Shown here in pieces: positions 34,580 to 43,911 of a stretch of 64,000 nt of DNA (the first letter of the stretch is position 1; each line of letters opens with the position of its first letter). The stretch lies in NCBI RefSeq assembly GCF_020252395.1, contig NZ_JADCDB010000003.1, forward strand, positions 1-64,000. Reading direction: 5' to 3'. The translations under genes were made by a program, and so were the position numbers. The notes beneath the pieces were generated by a model, which saw only the letters and a list, made by a program, of their open reading frames with translations, did not search any database and had not been told where the DNA came from. The DNA is from Aestuariivirga sp. (GTDB lineage: Bacteria > Pseudomonadota > Alphaproteobacteria > Rhizobiales > Aestuariivirgaceae).

Positions 34580-35902
34580 CTACAACGCGTGGAAGCGCGT
34601 GTCGGCCTGGTCCATGCGGCGGCGGATCTGGGTGACGAGGAGGGATTCGTCCGGCGCGCAATTGTCGTAGGTGAGGCGGTCGCCGGCCTTGATGGGCTTC
34701 AGCACCTTTGCACCCTGGGCGAGGCCCAGGGGCATGGCGTTGGCGTTTCTCGCTTCCGCATGAGTCATGGCCCAGGCGCGGTAGTCCATCTCGCCGATAC
34801 GGCCGAGGATTTCGCCGGGGCTCAAGTCACGCTTGGCCACTGTCACGCATTCGGCGACGGGCTGTTCCAGCGGCGCCATGTCGGCTTTGCCGTGAAGCAC
34901 GGCGCGGGCGGCGGAGAGCGGCACTTCGAGGCTGGTGAGGTGATAGGGCCGCGTCAATGCGAAATAGGGGCCCTTTCCGACCTTGAGATCGATCATGCGC
35001 TCCTGCAGGCGCGGATGGTCCGTCGTCACGATGCAGAACACGCCAGGCGCCACACCCTTGCCGATGGAATAATCCACACAGCCTTTTTTCGAGAGCACGC
35101 CGCCATGTTCCTTGGGGATCAGCACCGAGGCGAGTTCCTCGCGTGTGGCGGCGGGGCCGTGCATGCCGGGCACGTCGGGCACGAGGCCGGTGCAGTTGGC
35201 GATGGCCACCATCTCCACCATGGTCTTGGAGCCGTCGACGAACTCGACCAGCATGCGGGCATTCATGTTGCGGGCCTTGGCCTCCGCCTCGTAGTCGGCG
35301 GGCACTGCATCCCACTTCAGCGGATTGTTCTTGCCCTTGCCCGCACAGATCACCTCGAGGCCGATGGACTGCGCGAAGCCGATGAGCTCCAGCGTGGCGG
35401 CGGGCTCGTCACCCGCGGCGCCGGTGTAGACGACGCCGGCGTGCTTCGCCGCCTCATGCAAGTGGCGGCCGATGGTGATATCGGCCTCGACATTGAGCAT
35501 GACGACGTGTTTGCCGCTGGCGATGGATTCGAGGGCAAACTGCGTGCCGGTGTTGGGATTGCCGGTGGCGTCGATCACCACATCGATGCGGCCGGACCTG
35601 GCCAGCACCGCGGGGTCCGAGGTGATGGCGATGCGGCCTGCCTCGATCGCCGCATCGATGGCGGCGGGCGTTTCGGCGTAAACCGTGCGGTCCTCCGTGA
35701 AACCCGCCATGGCGGCGGCGGCGCGGGCCTGGGGCGGGCGCATTTCGGCCACGGCGCCCAGGCGGAGGCCCGGCATGCGGTTGAGCTGCACCATGATGTC
35801 GGTGCCCATCTGGCCGCAGCCGGCAAGGCCGATGGTGACGGGCCTCCCCGCCTCTTCGCGGGCTTTGAGTTCGGCAACGAGGGGGGAGACGCCTGCGATC
35901 AC
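34580..35902 (-). CDS. COG4091-type NAD(P)-dependent oxidoreductase with C-terminal SAF domain
   Basis: 440 residues. The N-terminal NAD-binding part has GLAGCGQMGTDIMVQLNR (about 25-42) and VVIDATGNPNTG, and the middle resembles homoserine dehydrogenase. The C-terminal SAF-like part includes AKRDLSPGEILGRIGE and a final AGDRLTYDN. COG4091 proteins are often called homoserine dehydrogenase-like, but the context is sugar catabolism. GTG 35902 gives a four-base overlap with the class II aldolase stop and has GAGGAAA upstream. Reaction unknown; oxidation or isomerisation of a branched or carboxylated sugar intermediate is possible. Confidence 0.8.
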   Translation of the reverse strand: MIAGVSPLVAELKAREEAGRPVTIGLAGCGQMGTDIMVQLNRMPGLRLGAVAEMRPPQARAAAAMAGFTEDRTVYAETPAAIDAAIEAGRIAITSDPAVLARSGRIDVVIDATGNPNTGTQFALESIASGKHVVMLNVEADITIGRHLHEAAKHAGVVYTGAAGDEPAATLELIGFAQSIGLEVICAGKGKNNPLKWDAVPADYEAEAKARNMNARMLVEFVDGSKTMVEMVAIANCTGLVPDVPGMHGPAATREELASVLIPKEHGGVLSKKGCVDYSIGKGVAPGVFCIVTTDHPRLQERMIDLKVGKGPYFALTRPYHLTSLEVPLSAARAVLHGKADMAPLEQPVAECVTVAKRDLSPGEILGRIGEMDYRAWAMTHAEARNANAMPLGLAQGAKVLKPIKAGDRLTYDNCAPDESLLVTQIRRRMDQADTRFHAL

Positions 35903-36642
35903 TTTTTCCTCGCGCTCTTCCTGGCGGCGGATGTCTTCGGCACATCGCGGCGCACGAGGCCGGTGACGGAGGGCGCATCGGTCTTGTTGAATTCGCCGGA
36001 CTGCTTGCCATAGGTCTTCATGCGCGCCAGCACGGTGCCCATCTGGCCCGGCTTCAGAATGATGGGTTTGCCCACCTGCAGGGCCGCCCAGTACTGCTGC
36101 GCGATGGTTTCGACCTCGCCCGCCCGCCAAAGCGCTTTCTCGAGGTTTGGGCCGAAGGCGATCTGGCCATGGTTGCCGAGGAGGCATGCGGAGCGGTCCT
36201 CCAACGCCTTCAGCATGACTTTCGACAGTTCCGGCGTGCCGAACTCGGCATAGTCCGAGCAGCGGATGTCGGTGCCGCCGGCAATGCCGATCATGTAGTG
36301 GAAGGCGGGAATGTCCATCCTGAGGCAGGCGAGGGCGGTGGCATAAATCGAGTGGGTGTGGACGATGGCGCCGGCTTCCGCGCGGTGCTTGAAGATGTCG
36401 AGGTGCATGCGCCACTCGGTCGATGGCAGGTATTCGCCGATGTAGCCGCCGTCCAAATCCATCTCGACGATGTGATCGGGCTTCATGCGGGCATAGGGGA
36501 TGCCCGAAGCGGTGATCAGGAAGCCTTCAGGGGTGCGCACGCTGACATTGCCCGACGTGCCCTGATTGATCCCTTCCTCATTCATCCTGAGGCAGGTGTC
36601 GATCACCGCCTGGCGGAGGTCGAGATGTTTCAGCTTGGCCAT
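35899..36642 (-). CDS. Class II aldolase/adducin family protein, first gene of the polyol operon
   Basis: 247 residues, close to L-fuculose-phosphate aldolase size. INQGTSGNVSVR near residue 25 is the phosphate-binding region, and the zinc site includes IVHTHSIYATALA and LLGNHGQIAF. The C-terminus ends in a basic tail (KSARKK). It cleaves or epimerises a phosphorylated sugar. It is the most upstream gene of the minus-strand run and divergent from a third FGGY kinase, so the 133-base gap should hold two promoters. Confidence 0.82.
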   Translation of the reverse strand: MAKLKHLDLRQAVIDTCLRMNEEGINQGTSGNVSVRTPEGFLITASGIPYARMKPDHIVEMDLDGGYIGEYLPSTEWRMHLDIFKHRAEAGAIVHTHSIYATALACLRMDIPAFHYMIGIAGGTDIRCSDYAEFGTPELSKVMLKALEDRSACLLGNHGQIAFGPNLEKALWRAGEVETIAQQYWAALQVGKPIILKPGQMGTVLARMKTYGKQSGEFNKTDAPSVTGLVRRDVPKTSAARKSARKK

Positions 36643-36775
36643 GTGGGCGGATCTCCGGACTGGTTGTCAGGCGCATGGCTATAGACCTGAGCCGCCTGCC
36701 CCTTCAAGTGCCCGGGGCGATTGACGCCCATGCGGCGGATGCGAGAGAGTGGCCGAAAACAAAAGGACGAAGCGA

Positions 36776-38176
36776 ATGGGGCAGGACGGCTTGCGCGGCA
36801 TCGCGGTGGTGGATGTGGGCTTCACCAACACCAAGATCGCGCTGTTTTCGAAGGCGGGCGAGTTGCTGGCGGAGCGCAAGGCGCCGAGCCGGCATGTGCC
36901 CGCACCGCCTTACAAGCATATCGACCCCGAGCCGATGGTGGCGCTGTGCCGGAGCGCGCTTCCCGAACTTGACGCCATGCTGCCCATCGATGCGATCGTG
37001 CCAACGGCCCATGGCGCGGCCATGGCCTGCCTTGATGCCGAGGGAAAGCTCGCGCTGCCGGTGATGGGCTATACCAGCGAGCCGCCCGCAGAGATCGTAG
37101 CGGAGTATGAGAAGATCATGCCGGGCTTCGACGAGGCGCTGTGCCCGCTGCTGCCGATGGCGATCACCCACGGCCTGCAGCTTTTCTGGCAGCAGCGGGC
37201 CTGGCCGGATGACTTCGCGCGAGTGACGACGCTGCTGCCGTGGATCCAGTATGTGGCCTTCAGGCTCAGCGGCGTCCGGGTGACCGAGATCTCCTCCATG
37301 GCCTGCCAGACGCATCTGCTCGACATCCGCGCGCAAGCGCCATCGAGCATGGCGCGCAAGCTCGGCTGGGACGCGCTGTTTCCGCCCATGGCCAAGGCCT
37401 GGGAGACGATCGGCGCCCTGAAGGACGAGTTCCGGGGGCCAGGCTTCCGTGGCGAGGCCCGCGTGCTGGGCGGCGTGCACGACTCGACCGCCAATTTCAT
37501 GCGCTATGTCTGCGCCGGGCTCGACCGCTTCACGCTCGTCTCGACCGGCACGTGGAGCATCAGCTTCGATCCTTCGACGAGTGTGGATGTGCTGGACCCC
37601 AGGCGCGACACCAACACCAACACCGACGTGCTGGGACGCAATGTGTGCTGCAGCCGCTTCTTCGGCGGCATGGAATTCGCCGCGGTGGCCAATGGCGCGC
37701 CGGCAGAGGCGGCGAGCCTCGCCTGCGTTGCAGCACTGGCCGCGCGGGGGACTTACGCCGTGCCGTCCTTCACCATGACCAGCGGGCCGGTGCCGGAGTC
37801 TCTCGGCAAGGGCTATGTGAAGGGGCCCGCGGCGGAGAACGCGGAGGAGCGCGCCTCGCTCGCGGCCCTCTATTGCGCGCTAATGGTGTCCGAGCAGCTC
37901 GATGCCGTTACGTCAAAGGACGACATCATCGTCGATGGGCCCTTCTCGCAGAACCCGGTGCTGCTCGCGGTGCTGGCGCAATTGCGCCCGGCGCAGAAGG
38001 TAAAGGCCTCCGCACTCCGCGACGGCACCACCGCGGGGGCGGCGGCATTAGCGATGATCGAGAATGGCAAGCTGCCGGCGATCGGCATCAGAATGACGGA
38101 CGTGACGCCGGCGGAGATTGCGGGGCTCGCCGGGTATCAGGCGGCGTGGCGGACGCTGGCCTATGAGAGGCGGTGA
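36776..38176 (+). CDS. FGGY-family kinase, L-fuculokinase-like
   Basis: 466 residues. VVDVGFTNTKIALF is the phosphate loop; VLGGVHDSTANFMRY, VSTGTWSISFDPS and the late DGPFSQNPVLLAVLAQL are FGGY blocks. It resembles FucK/RhaB-type kinases. ATG 36776 was chosen for its AAGGA site; a GTG 27 bases upstream is the alternative. It is divergent from the polyol operon and probably belongs to the same pathway, giving three kinases in all. Confidence 0.83.
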   Translation: MGQDGLRGIAVVDVGFTNTKIALFSKAGELLAERKAPSRHVPAPPYKHIDPEPMVALCRSALPELDAMLPIDAIVPTAHGAAMACLDAEGKLALPVMGYTSEPPAEIVAEYEKIMPGFDEALCPLLPMAITHGLQLFWQQRAWPDDFARVTTLLPWIQYVAFRLSGVRVTEISSMACQTHLLDIRAQAPSSMARKLGWDALFPPMAKAWETIGALKDEFRGPGFRGEARVLGGVHDSTANFMRYVCAGLDRFTLVSTGTWSISFDPSTSVDVLDPRRDTNTNTDVLGRNVCCSRFFGGMEFAAVANGAPAEAASLACVAALAARGTYAVPSFTMTSGPVPESLGKGYVKGPAAENAEERASLAALYCALMVSEQLDAVTSKDDIIVDGPFSQNPVLLAVLAQLRPAQKVKASALRDGTTAGAAALAMIENGKLPAIGIRMTDVTPAEIAGLAGYQAAWRTLAYERR

Positions 38177-38344
38177 TTGCGGCGAATTCTTCTCCGACTG
38201 CCTGCTGCGACGAGAGAGGGGAAATCGCCGCGGCATGTTGCTTACCCGCTTCCCTAAAATGCGGCAAGCTTCGCACAAGGGGTGTTAACCATCCGGCAAA
38301 GCATCGGGCGCAGGATGGAGCCCGTTTGTTGCGTGAGGTGTTCC

Positions 38345-38725
38345 ATGTCTCAATCCCTGCCGGAAGAATCTTTCACTCTCGTGTCTCCCGGCTACCGGCC
38401 CCAGGCAGGGCGCCTGGCCTTCGCCATTGGCGCGCAGTTGGTCGCCGAGATGGATGACGACGACCTGGCCCAGAGCTGGCAGGCGGCCGATGAGCTCACC
38501 GCCGGCGAGGCCGCCGAACTCAGCGATGCTGCGGCACTGCACCTGATGGAACTGCTGGAAGAGGGGCTGCCCGCGGCCGACTTGTCCGAGGCCGTGGCAG
38601 ATGCGGCGGTGGTGTTCCTCATCGCCATGAAGCGCCATGGCATTGCCGACCCAAAGCGGATTCCCGCCTGCGCCGTGATGTGGAACTTGCGCGCCGAGCG
38701 GGCAAGTGTTCACATCGCATCATGA
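38345..38725 (+). CDS. Hypothetical acidic protein
   Basis: A 126-residue, strongly acidic and alanine-rich protein with a run of predicted helices (EEGLPAADLSEAVADAAVVF). No family recognised, no signal peptide or clear membrane segment. The 168-base gap before it shows no other gene. The start at 38345 is a guess; the frame is open back to 38282. It overlaps the next gene by ATGA, which supports it as a real gene. Confidence 0.5.
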   Translation: MSQSLPEESFTLVSPGYRPQAGRLAFAIGAQLVAEMDDDDLAQSWQAADELTAGEAAELSDAAALHLMELLEEGLPAADLSEAVADAAVVFLIAMKRHGIADPKRIPACAVMWNLRAERASVHIAS

Positions 38726-39153
38726 GCGATACCAATCCCGAACCGGATGCCGCCGAATATGGACGCGGCCTCAGGGGCCTCGGCTTCAACCTGCTGGTGA
38801 CCGATGTGCCGCGCTCCGTGACCTTCGCCCGGGAGGTGCTGGGCGCCACCAGTTTCTATGACAATGAGGATTTCGCGGCGCTGCGCTGGCAGGGGCAGGA
38901 CTTCATGTTCCATGCCGACCGTTCCTATCGCGGGCACCCGCTGTCCGGCATCGTCGCCGGGCTGGAGGCGCGCGGCGCCGGGGTGGAACTGCGGATTTAC
39001 GGCTGTGACCCGGACCGGGCGGAAGCAAAGGCGCGCGAGCTGGGCTTCACGGTGCTGGCGGGCTCACTCGACAAGGCGCACGGGCTTCGCGAATGCGTCA
39101 TCCTCGACGATGACGGATATGCCTGGGTGCCGACGGCGCCTACGCCGCGATAG
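38722..39153 (+). CDS. VOC (glyoxalase/bleomycin-resistance) superfamily protein
   Basis: 143 residues with the beta-alpha-beta-beta-beta pattern of a VOC module: GFNLLVTDVPRSVTFAREVL in the first half and a C-terminal LDDDGYAWVP ending. Such proteins bind a metal or small ligand and may act in isomerisation, dioxygenation or drug binding. Overlaps the preceding small gene by 4 bases. Function not assignable. Confidence 0.7.
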   Translation: MSDTNPEPDAAEYGRGLRGLGFNLLVTDVPRSVTFAREVLGATSFYDNEDFAALRWQGQDFMFHADRSYRGHPLSGIVAGLEARGAGVELRIYGCDPDRAEAKARELGFTVLAGSLDKAHGLRECVILDDDGYAWVPTAPTPR

Positions 39154-39154
39154 A

Positions 39155-39266
39155 GCATGTTCCGATCAGGTGGGCTCGCCTGATCGGCAAGAACATGCGC
39201 CAGATCAAAAGCTTGAGCATGATCTTATCGCAAAAGTGGGTTCCACTTTTGCGGATCATGCTCTAG
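39155..39266. repeat. Rhizobial-type palindromic element, two hairpins
   Basis: First hairpin: GCATGTTC (39155-39162) with GAACATGC (39190-39197) around CCGATCAGG...CCTGATCGG. Second: GAGCATGATC (39215-39224) with GATCATGCTC (39254-39263) around CGCAAAAGTGG GTT CCACTTTTGCG (39229-39253). The second hairpin has a half copy at 20732-20758. Similar elements are widespread between genes in Rhizobiales. Confidence 0.75.
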
Positions 39267-39301
39267 GTTGCGCCACCATTTCAGATTGGCAGGAGGCCTT
39301 C

Positions 39302-40801
39302 ATGGTCAAGGAGATCGGACATTTCATCGGCGGCAGGCACGTGAAGGGCGCCTCGGGCCGCTTCGCCGACGTGTTCAACCCCAATACCGGCGAGGTTCAG
39401 GCCAAGGTGGCGCTGGCCTCGCCGCCTGAACTCCGCGCCGCGGTGGAGAACGCCAAGGCGGCCCAGCCGGACTGGGCGGCCAGGAACCCCCAGGTGCGGG
39501 CGCGCGTGATGATGAAGTTCCTCGAGCTCACCCGCACCCATGCCGAGGAGATCGCCACGCTGATTTCCATGGAGCATGGCAAGACCATTCCCGATGCGCT
39601 GGGCGACCTGCAGCGCGGCGTCGAGGTGGTGGAATTCGCCTGCGGCATTCCGCATCTGCTGAAGGGCGAATTCACCGATGGCGCCGGCCCCGGCATCGAC
39701 ATGTATTCGATGCGCCAGCCGCTGGGCGTCGCGGCGGGCATCACGCCTTTCAACTTCCCGGCCATGATCCCGCTGTGGAAGGCGGCCCCGGCGATTGCCT
39801 GCGGCAATGCCTTCATCCTCAAGCCGTCGGAGCGTGACCCGTCCTGCCCGATGCGGCTCGCCGAACTTTTCCTTGAGGCGGGCCTGCCGCCCGGCATCTT
39901 CAATGTGGTGAATGGCGACAAGGAAGCCGTCGACGGCATTCTCGATCATCCGGACATTGCGGCGGTGGGCTTTGTCGGCTCGACGCCCATCGCGCATTAC
40001 GTTTATTCGCGCGCCGCCAACAACGGCAAACGCGCCCAGTGCTTCGGCGGGGCCAAGAACCACATGCTGATCATGCCTGACGCCGACATGGACAAGGCGG
40101 TCGATGCGCTGATCGGCGCCGGCTATGGCTCCGCCGGCGAGCGCTGCATGGCGATCTCGGTCGCGGTTCCCGTCGGCGAGGCCACGGCCAATGCGCTGGT
40201 CGAGAAGCTGGCGCCGCGCGTCGAGAAGCTGAAGGTGGGTCTGTCCACCGACCGCGAGGCCGATTACGGCCCGCTCGTCACAAGCCAGGCGCTGGACCGG
40301 GTGGTGGGCTACATCGATGCCGGCGTGAAGGAAGGGGCCACACTGAAGGTCGATGGCCGCGGCTTCCGCATGCAGGGCTACGAGAAGGGCTTCTTCCTCG
40401 GCGGCACGCTGTTCGACAACGTGACCAAGGACATGAAGATCTACAAGGAAGAGATCTTCGGGCCCGTGCTCTCGGTCGTCCGCGCCAAGACTTATGACGA
40501 AGGGCTGAAGCTGGTGAATGATCACGAATACGGCAACGGCACCGCCATCTTCACGCGCGACGGCGACACGGCGCGCGACTTCGCCTCGCGCTGCCAGATC
40601 GGCATGGTGGGCATCAATGTACCGATCCCGGTGCCGCTGGCATACCACACCTTCGGCGGCTGGAAGCGCTCGGCCTTCGGCGACCTGAACCAGCATGGGC
40701 CCGATTCCGTGCGCTTCTACACCAAGACCAAGACGGTGACGGCGCGCTGGCCTTCCGGCATCAAGGAAGGGGCACAGTTCTCGATCCCGACGATGCGCTG
40801 A
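39302..40801 (+). CDS. mmsA: Methylmalonate-semialdehyde dehydrogenase (CoA-acylating), IolA/MmsA type
   Basis: 499 residues matching MmsA/IolA throughout: FNPNTGEVQAKV at the start, ITPFNFPAMIPLWKAAPAIA, NAD-site VGFVGSTPIAHYVY, and the catalytic cysteine in GSAGERCMAISVA. It oxidises malonate or methylmalonate semialdehyde to acetyl- or propionyl-CoA, the last step of inositol and valine breakdown. The start at 39302 was chosen from the MmsA N-terminus. It lies 20 kb from the other iol genes but probably finishes their pathway. The preceding palindromic element separates it from the VOC gene. Confidence 0.92.
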   Translation: MVKEIGHFIGGRHVKGASGRFADVFNPNTGEVQAKVALASPPELRAAVENAKAAQPDWAARNPQVRARVMMKFLELTRTHAEEIATLISMEHGKTIPDALGDLQRGVEVVEFACGIPHLLKGEFTDGAGPGIDMYSMRQPLGVAAGITPFNFPAMIPLWKAAPAIACGNAFILKPSERDPSCPMRLAELFLEAGLPPGIFNVVNGDKEAVDGILDHPDIAAVGFVGSTPIAHYVYSRAANNGKRAQCFGGAKNHMLIMPDADMDKAVDALIGAGYGSAGERCMAISVAVPVGEATANALVEKLAPRVEKLKVGLSTDREADYGPLVTSQALDRVVGYIDAGVKEGATLKVDGRGFRMQGYEKGFFLGGTLFDNVTKDMKIYKEEIFGPVLSVVRAKTYDEGLKLVNDHEYGNGTAIFTRDGDTARDFASRCQIGMVGINVPIPVPLAYHTFGGWKRSAFGDLNQHGPDSVRFYTKTKTVTARWPSGIKEGAQFSIPTMR

Positions 40802-40834
40802 ACAAGCAGAAGCCTTCGCTTTTCCGCGCTGGCC

Positions 40835-41458
40835 ATGGCTGACATTCACAAAGTCCCGCTGCCTGTGGGCTATCACCCGCTGCCCAAGGGCCACCTCGCC
40901 AACTTGGTGACCTGCCTCGAGATGACGGCGAAACCCGCGCTGCGGCCCGCGCCGGAGCAGGGCTTCACGCTGGAGCGCATGGGGGCGGAGGACACCGGGC
41001 GATTCCGCGCCCTGTTCCGTTCGATCGGGCAGGACATCATGTGGTTCTCGCGGCTGATGCTGAGCGAGGAGACGCTTGCCGCCATCATCGGCCACCCCGG
41101 TGTACAATGCTTCGCACTGGTAAGGGACGGGCATGACATGGGGCTTCTCGAACTGGACTTCCGCGAACAAGGCCAGTGCGAGCTGTCTTTCTTCGGAGTG
41201 GCGCCCTCCGCCGTGGGCGGCGGCGCCGGGCGCTTCTTGATGAATGAGGCGCTGACTCGGGCCTGGGCACAGCCCATCACGCGGATGTGGGTGCACACCT
41301 GCCACTTCGATCATCCGGCCGCACTGGGCTTCTACCAGCGCTCCGGCTTCCGGCCTTATGCGGTGATGGTGGAGGTGCACCCCGATCCGCGGCTGACGGG
41401 GGCGATGCCTCGGCATGCCAGCCCGCAGGCGCCGCTGATCGGTGATAACGGAACTTAA
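40835..41458 (+). CDS. GNAT-family N-acetyltransferase
   Basis: 207 residues. The acetyl-CoA pocket is seen around ELSFFGVAPSAVGGGAGRFL (about 125-145), with a C-terminal HPAALGFYQRSGFRPYA block typical of GNAT enzymes. Substrate not predictable. It lies 33 bases after mmsA and may be co-transcribed. Confidence 0.75.
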   Translation: MADIHKVPLPVGYHPLPKGHLANLVTCLEMTAKPALRPAPEQGFTLERMGAEDTGRFRALFRSIGQDIMWFSRLMLSEETLAAIIGHPGVQCFALVRDGHDMGLLELDFREQGQCELSFFGVAPSAVGGGAGRFLMNEALTRAWAQPITRMWVHTCHFDHPAALGFYQRSGFRPYAVMVEVHPDPRLTGAMPRHASPQAPLIGDNGT

Positions 41459-41519
41459 GGCCGGGGAGCTTTCGCAGTGGTGAGCGAATCTTTACCGCAC
41501 ACCCGTAGCGTTCCGCGCC

Positions 41520-42455
41520 ATGTCTGACTTCGCATCCAGTTTGAGCGCCGATGCCGCTGCTGCCGTGCAGGGGTGGCTCACGAGCCTCAAGTCCGGGCGT
41601 CGCATGTCTGCGAAGACGCTGGAGGCCTATGCGCGGGACATGGGGCAGTTCGCGCAGTTCATGGCCGATCACCTCGGCGCGCTGCCATCCAACAAGGACT
41701 TGGCAGACCTCACCGTCTCCGACTTCCGGGCCTTCCTGGCCAGGCGGCGCATGGCCGGGGTCGAGAGCCGCACGCTGGCGCGGCAATTGTCCAGCCTGCG
41801 CTCCTTCTATCGCCATGCCGAGAAGACCGGGCTGTTCCGCAACCCCGCACTCTCCGCCCTGCGCTCGCCCAAGCTGCCGCATGCGGTGCCGAAACCCCTT
41901 TCGCCGGAGAAGGCGCGGGCGCTGGCGAAAGCCGATGTTCTGGCCACGGAGGAAACCCCGCGCTGGGTGCTGGCGCGCGACCAGGCGGTGCTGACGCTGC
42001 TTTATGGTTGCGGCTTGCGCATTTCGGAAGCCCTGTCTCTCACCGAGGCGCAGGTGGAGCAGCCCACGCTGGCCATCACCGGCAAGGGCAACAAGACCAG
42101 GCTCGTGCCGCTGCTGCCCGTGGCGCGCGCGGCCATCTCGCTTTATCGCGAGCTCTGCCCCTTCGCGCTCAAGCCGCGCGAGCCAATGTTCCGCGGGCAG
42201 AAGGGCGGGCCGCTGAATGCCCGCAACATCCAGCTGCTGATCGCGCGGCTGCGTGGCGCGCTGGGGCTTCCCGGGACGGCCACTCCGCATGCGTTGCGGC
42301 ATTCCTTCGCCACGCATCTCCTGGCGAATGGCGCCGACCTGCGGGTGATCCAGGAATTGCTCGGCCACGCCAGCCTGTCGACCACGCAGATCTATACCGA
42401 AGTGAACCGCGCGCATCTGCTGGAGCAGTATCGCAAGGCCCATCCCCGCGCGTGA
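41520..42455 (+). CDS. xerC: Tyrosine recombinase XerC
   Basis: 311 residues with an N-terminal SAM-like DNA-binding domain and a C-terminal catalytic domain. The catalytic set is present: R in GCGLRISEALSL, K in GKGNKTR, H-x-x-R in PHALRHSFATH, a later H in GHASLSTTQIY, and the tyrosine nucleophile in that same segment. Resolves chromosome dimers with XerD at dif. It lies with core genes, and no phage genes are nearby, so it is a housekeeping copy. Confidence 0.88.
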   Translation: MSDFASSLSADAAAAVQGWLTSLKSGRRMSAKTLEAYARDMGQFAQFMADHLGALPSNKDLADLTVSDFRAFLARRRMAGVESRTLARQLSSLRSFYRHAEKTGLFRNPALSALRSPKLPHAVPKPLSPEKARALAKADVLATEETPRWVLARDQAVLTLLYGCGLRISEALSLTEAQVEQPTLAITGKGNKTRLVPLLPVARAAISLYRELCPFALKPREPMFRGQKGGPLNARNIQLLIARLRGALGLPGTATPHALRHSFATHLLANGADLRVIQELLGHASLSTTQIYTEVNRAHLLEQYRKAHPRA

Positions 42456-42513
42456 GGGGGTCATGCACGTGCTGTTGGTGACAGGGCCGGGGCGGGCAGG
42501 CTAGTTTCAGCCC

Positions 42514-43842
42514 ATGCCGAAGATCAAGCTCGTTCCATCCGACACGCAACTCCCGAAACAGGCCGCCGTCTGCGTCATTGGCGGCGGTGTCGCCGGGGTA
42601 TCCACCGCCCTCGAACTCGCCGAGCGCGGGATCGATGCCGTGCTGCTGGAGAAGGGCGAGATCGCCGCCGAGCAGTCGAGCCGGAACTGGGGCTGGTGCC
42701 GCCAGATGGGGCGCGACCCGCGCGAGATTCCGCTGATCCAGATCTCCATGGCGATCTGGGACGGCATGGATGCGCGTGTCGATGGCCAGACCGGCTTCAC
42801 GCGCTGCGGCATCCTCTATCTCTGCGAAACCGGGCAGCAGTTGGCGCAGAAGGGTGAGTGGTTCGAGAAGAACGCAAAGCCCGCTGGCCTTGCCACGCGC
42901 ATGATCGGCGCTGCCGAAGCGAACGAATTGCAGCCTGGCTGCACCAGGCCCTGGAAGGGTGCGCTCTATACGCCGAACGATGGCCGCGCCGAGCCCTTCG
43001 TCGCTGTGCCGCTGATGGCGGAGGCGCTGCGCGCCAAGGGCGGCAAGGTCTTCACCAATTGCGCGGTGCGCGGGCTGGAGACAAAAGGGGGGCGCATCTC
43101 GTCGGTCGTGACAGAGAAGGGGACGATCGCCTGTGACACGGTGGTGCTGGCGGGCGGCGCCTGGTCGCGCCGCTTCTGTCACAACCTCGGCATTTCGCTG
43201 CCGCAGCTCACCGTCATCAATTCGGTGATGCGCACCGAGCCTATCGACACGGGGCTGACCCGCACCTGCTCCGGCGGCGGCTTCACCTTCCGTAAGCGCA
43301 TGGATGGCGGCTATACGGTAACCGACAACCACTTCTCGGTGGCCGACATCGTGCCGGATTCTTTCCGCCTGTTCCGCGAATTTCTGCCCGCGCTGATGCT
43401 GGACTGGAACGGATTGCGCCTGCGCCTCGGCAAGCGCTTCATCGCGGAGGCGAAACTCAAGCGCCGTTGGGAACTCGATGAAGTGACGCCCTTCGAACAG
43501 GTGCGCATTCTCGATCCGGAGCCGGTGAACGATGTGCTGGACGGTGCTGCGATGGCGCTGAAGGAATATTATCCGGTGTTCAAGCCGATGAAGATCGCCG
43601 AGCGCTGGGCCGGCGCCATCGATGCGATGCCGGATGCGGTGCCGGTCATCTCGAAAGTCGATGCGCTGCCCGGCTTCCATTTGTGCACCGGCTTCTCGGG
43701 CCACGGCTTCGGGCTTGGGCCGGGCGCGGGCAAGCTGATGGCGGAGATCGTGACGGGAGAGACGCCATGCGTGGACCCATCGCCCTTCCGCTACACGCGG
43801 TTCTTTGATGGGACGAACCCGCGGCCGACGACGGGGCTGTAG
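42514..43842 (+). CDS. FAD-dependent oxidoreductase, DAO family
   Basis: 442 residues. The FAD motif VCVIGGGVAGVSTALELAER is near residue 20, followed by SSRNWGWCRQMGRD. A C-terminal GFSGHGFGLGPGAGKLMAEI block is typical of sarcosine/glycine/D-amino-acid oxidase relatives. It likely deaminates an amino acid or N-methyl amino acid, passing electrons to oxygen or quinone. Monocistronic and convergent with lpdA. Confidence 0.82.
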   Translation: MPKIKLVPSDTQLPKQAAVCVIGGGVAGVSTALELAERGIDAVLLEKGEIAAEQSSRNWGWCRQMGRDPREIPLIQISMAIWDGMDARVDGQTGFTRCGILYLCETGQQLAQKGEWFEKNAKPAGLATRMIGAAEANELQPGCTRPWKGALYTPNDGRAEPFVAVPLMAEALRAKGGKVFTNCAVRGLETKGGRISSVVTEKGTIACDTVVLAGGAWSRRFCHNLGISLPQLTVINSVMRTEPIDTGLTRTCSGGGFTFRKRMDGGYTVTDNHFSVADIVPDSFRLFREFLPALMLDWNGLRLRLGKRFIAEAKLKRRWELDEVTPFEQVRILDPEPVNDVLDGAAMALKEYYPVFKPMKIAERWAGAIDAMPDAVPVISKVDALPGFHLCTGFSGHGFGLGPGAGKLMAEIVTGETPCVDPSPFRYTRFFDGTNPRPTTGL

Positions 43843-43863
43843 GAACACTCGCCCACTCACACA

Positions 43864-43887
43864 TTCATCATGCCCGGCCATGATGAA
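43864..43887. terminator. Bidirectional terminator candidate between the FAD oxidoreductase and lpdA
   Basis: A perfect 9-base stem TTCATCATG CCCGGC CATGATGAA sits in the 69-base convergent gap. An A-run follows on the + strand and short T-rich flanks occur on the minus strand, so it can serve both genes. Confidence 0.55.
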
Positions 43888-43911
43888 AACTGGTGACGTG
43901 TGAGCAGGGCG

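Noticed and set aside
34580-35902. Homoserine dehydrogenase for threonine synthesis
   Set aside because: It has a C-terminal SAF domain and sits in a catabolic operon, as in COG4091 proteins.
41520-42455. Phage or island integrase
   Set aside because: It matches chromosomal XerC and has no phage genes, att sites or excision genes nearby.
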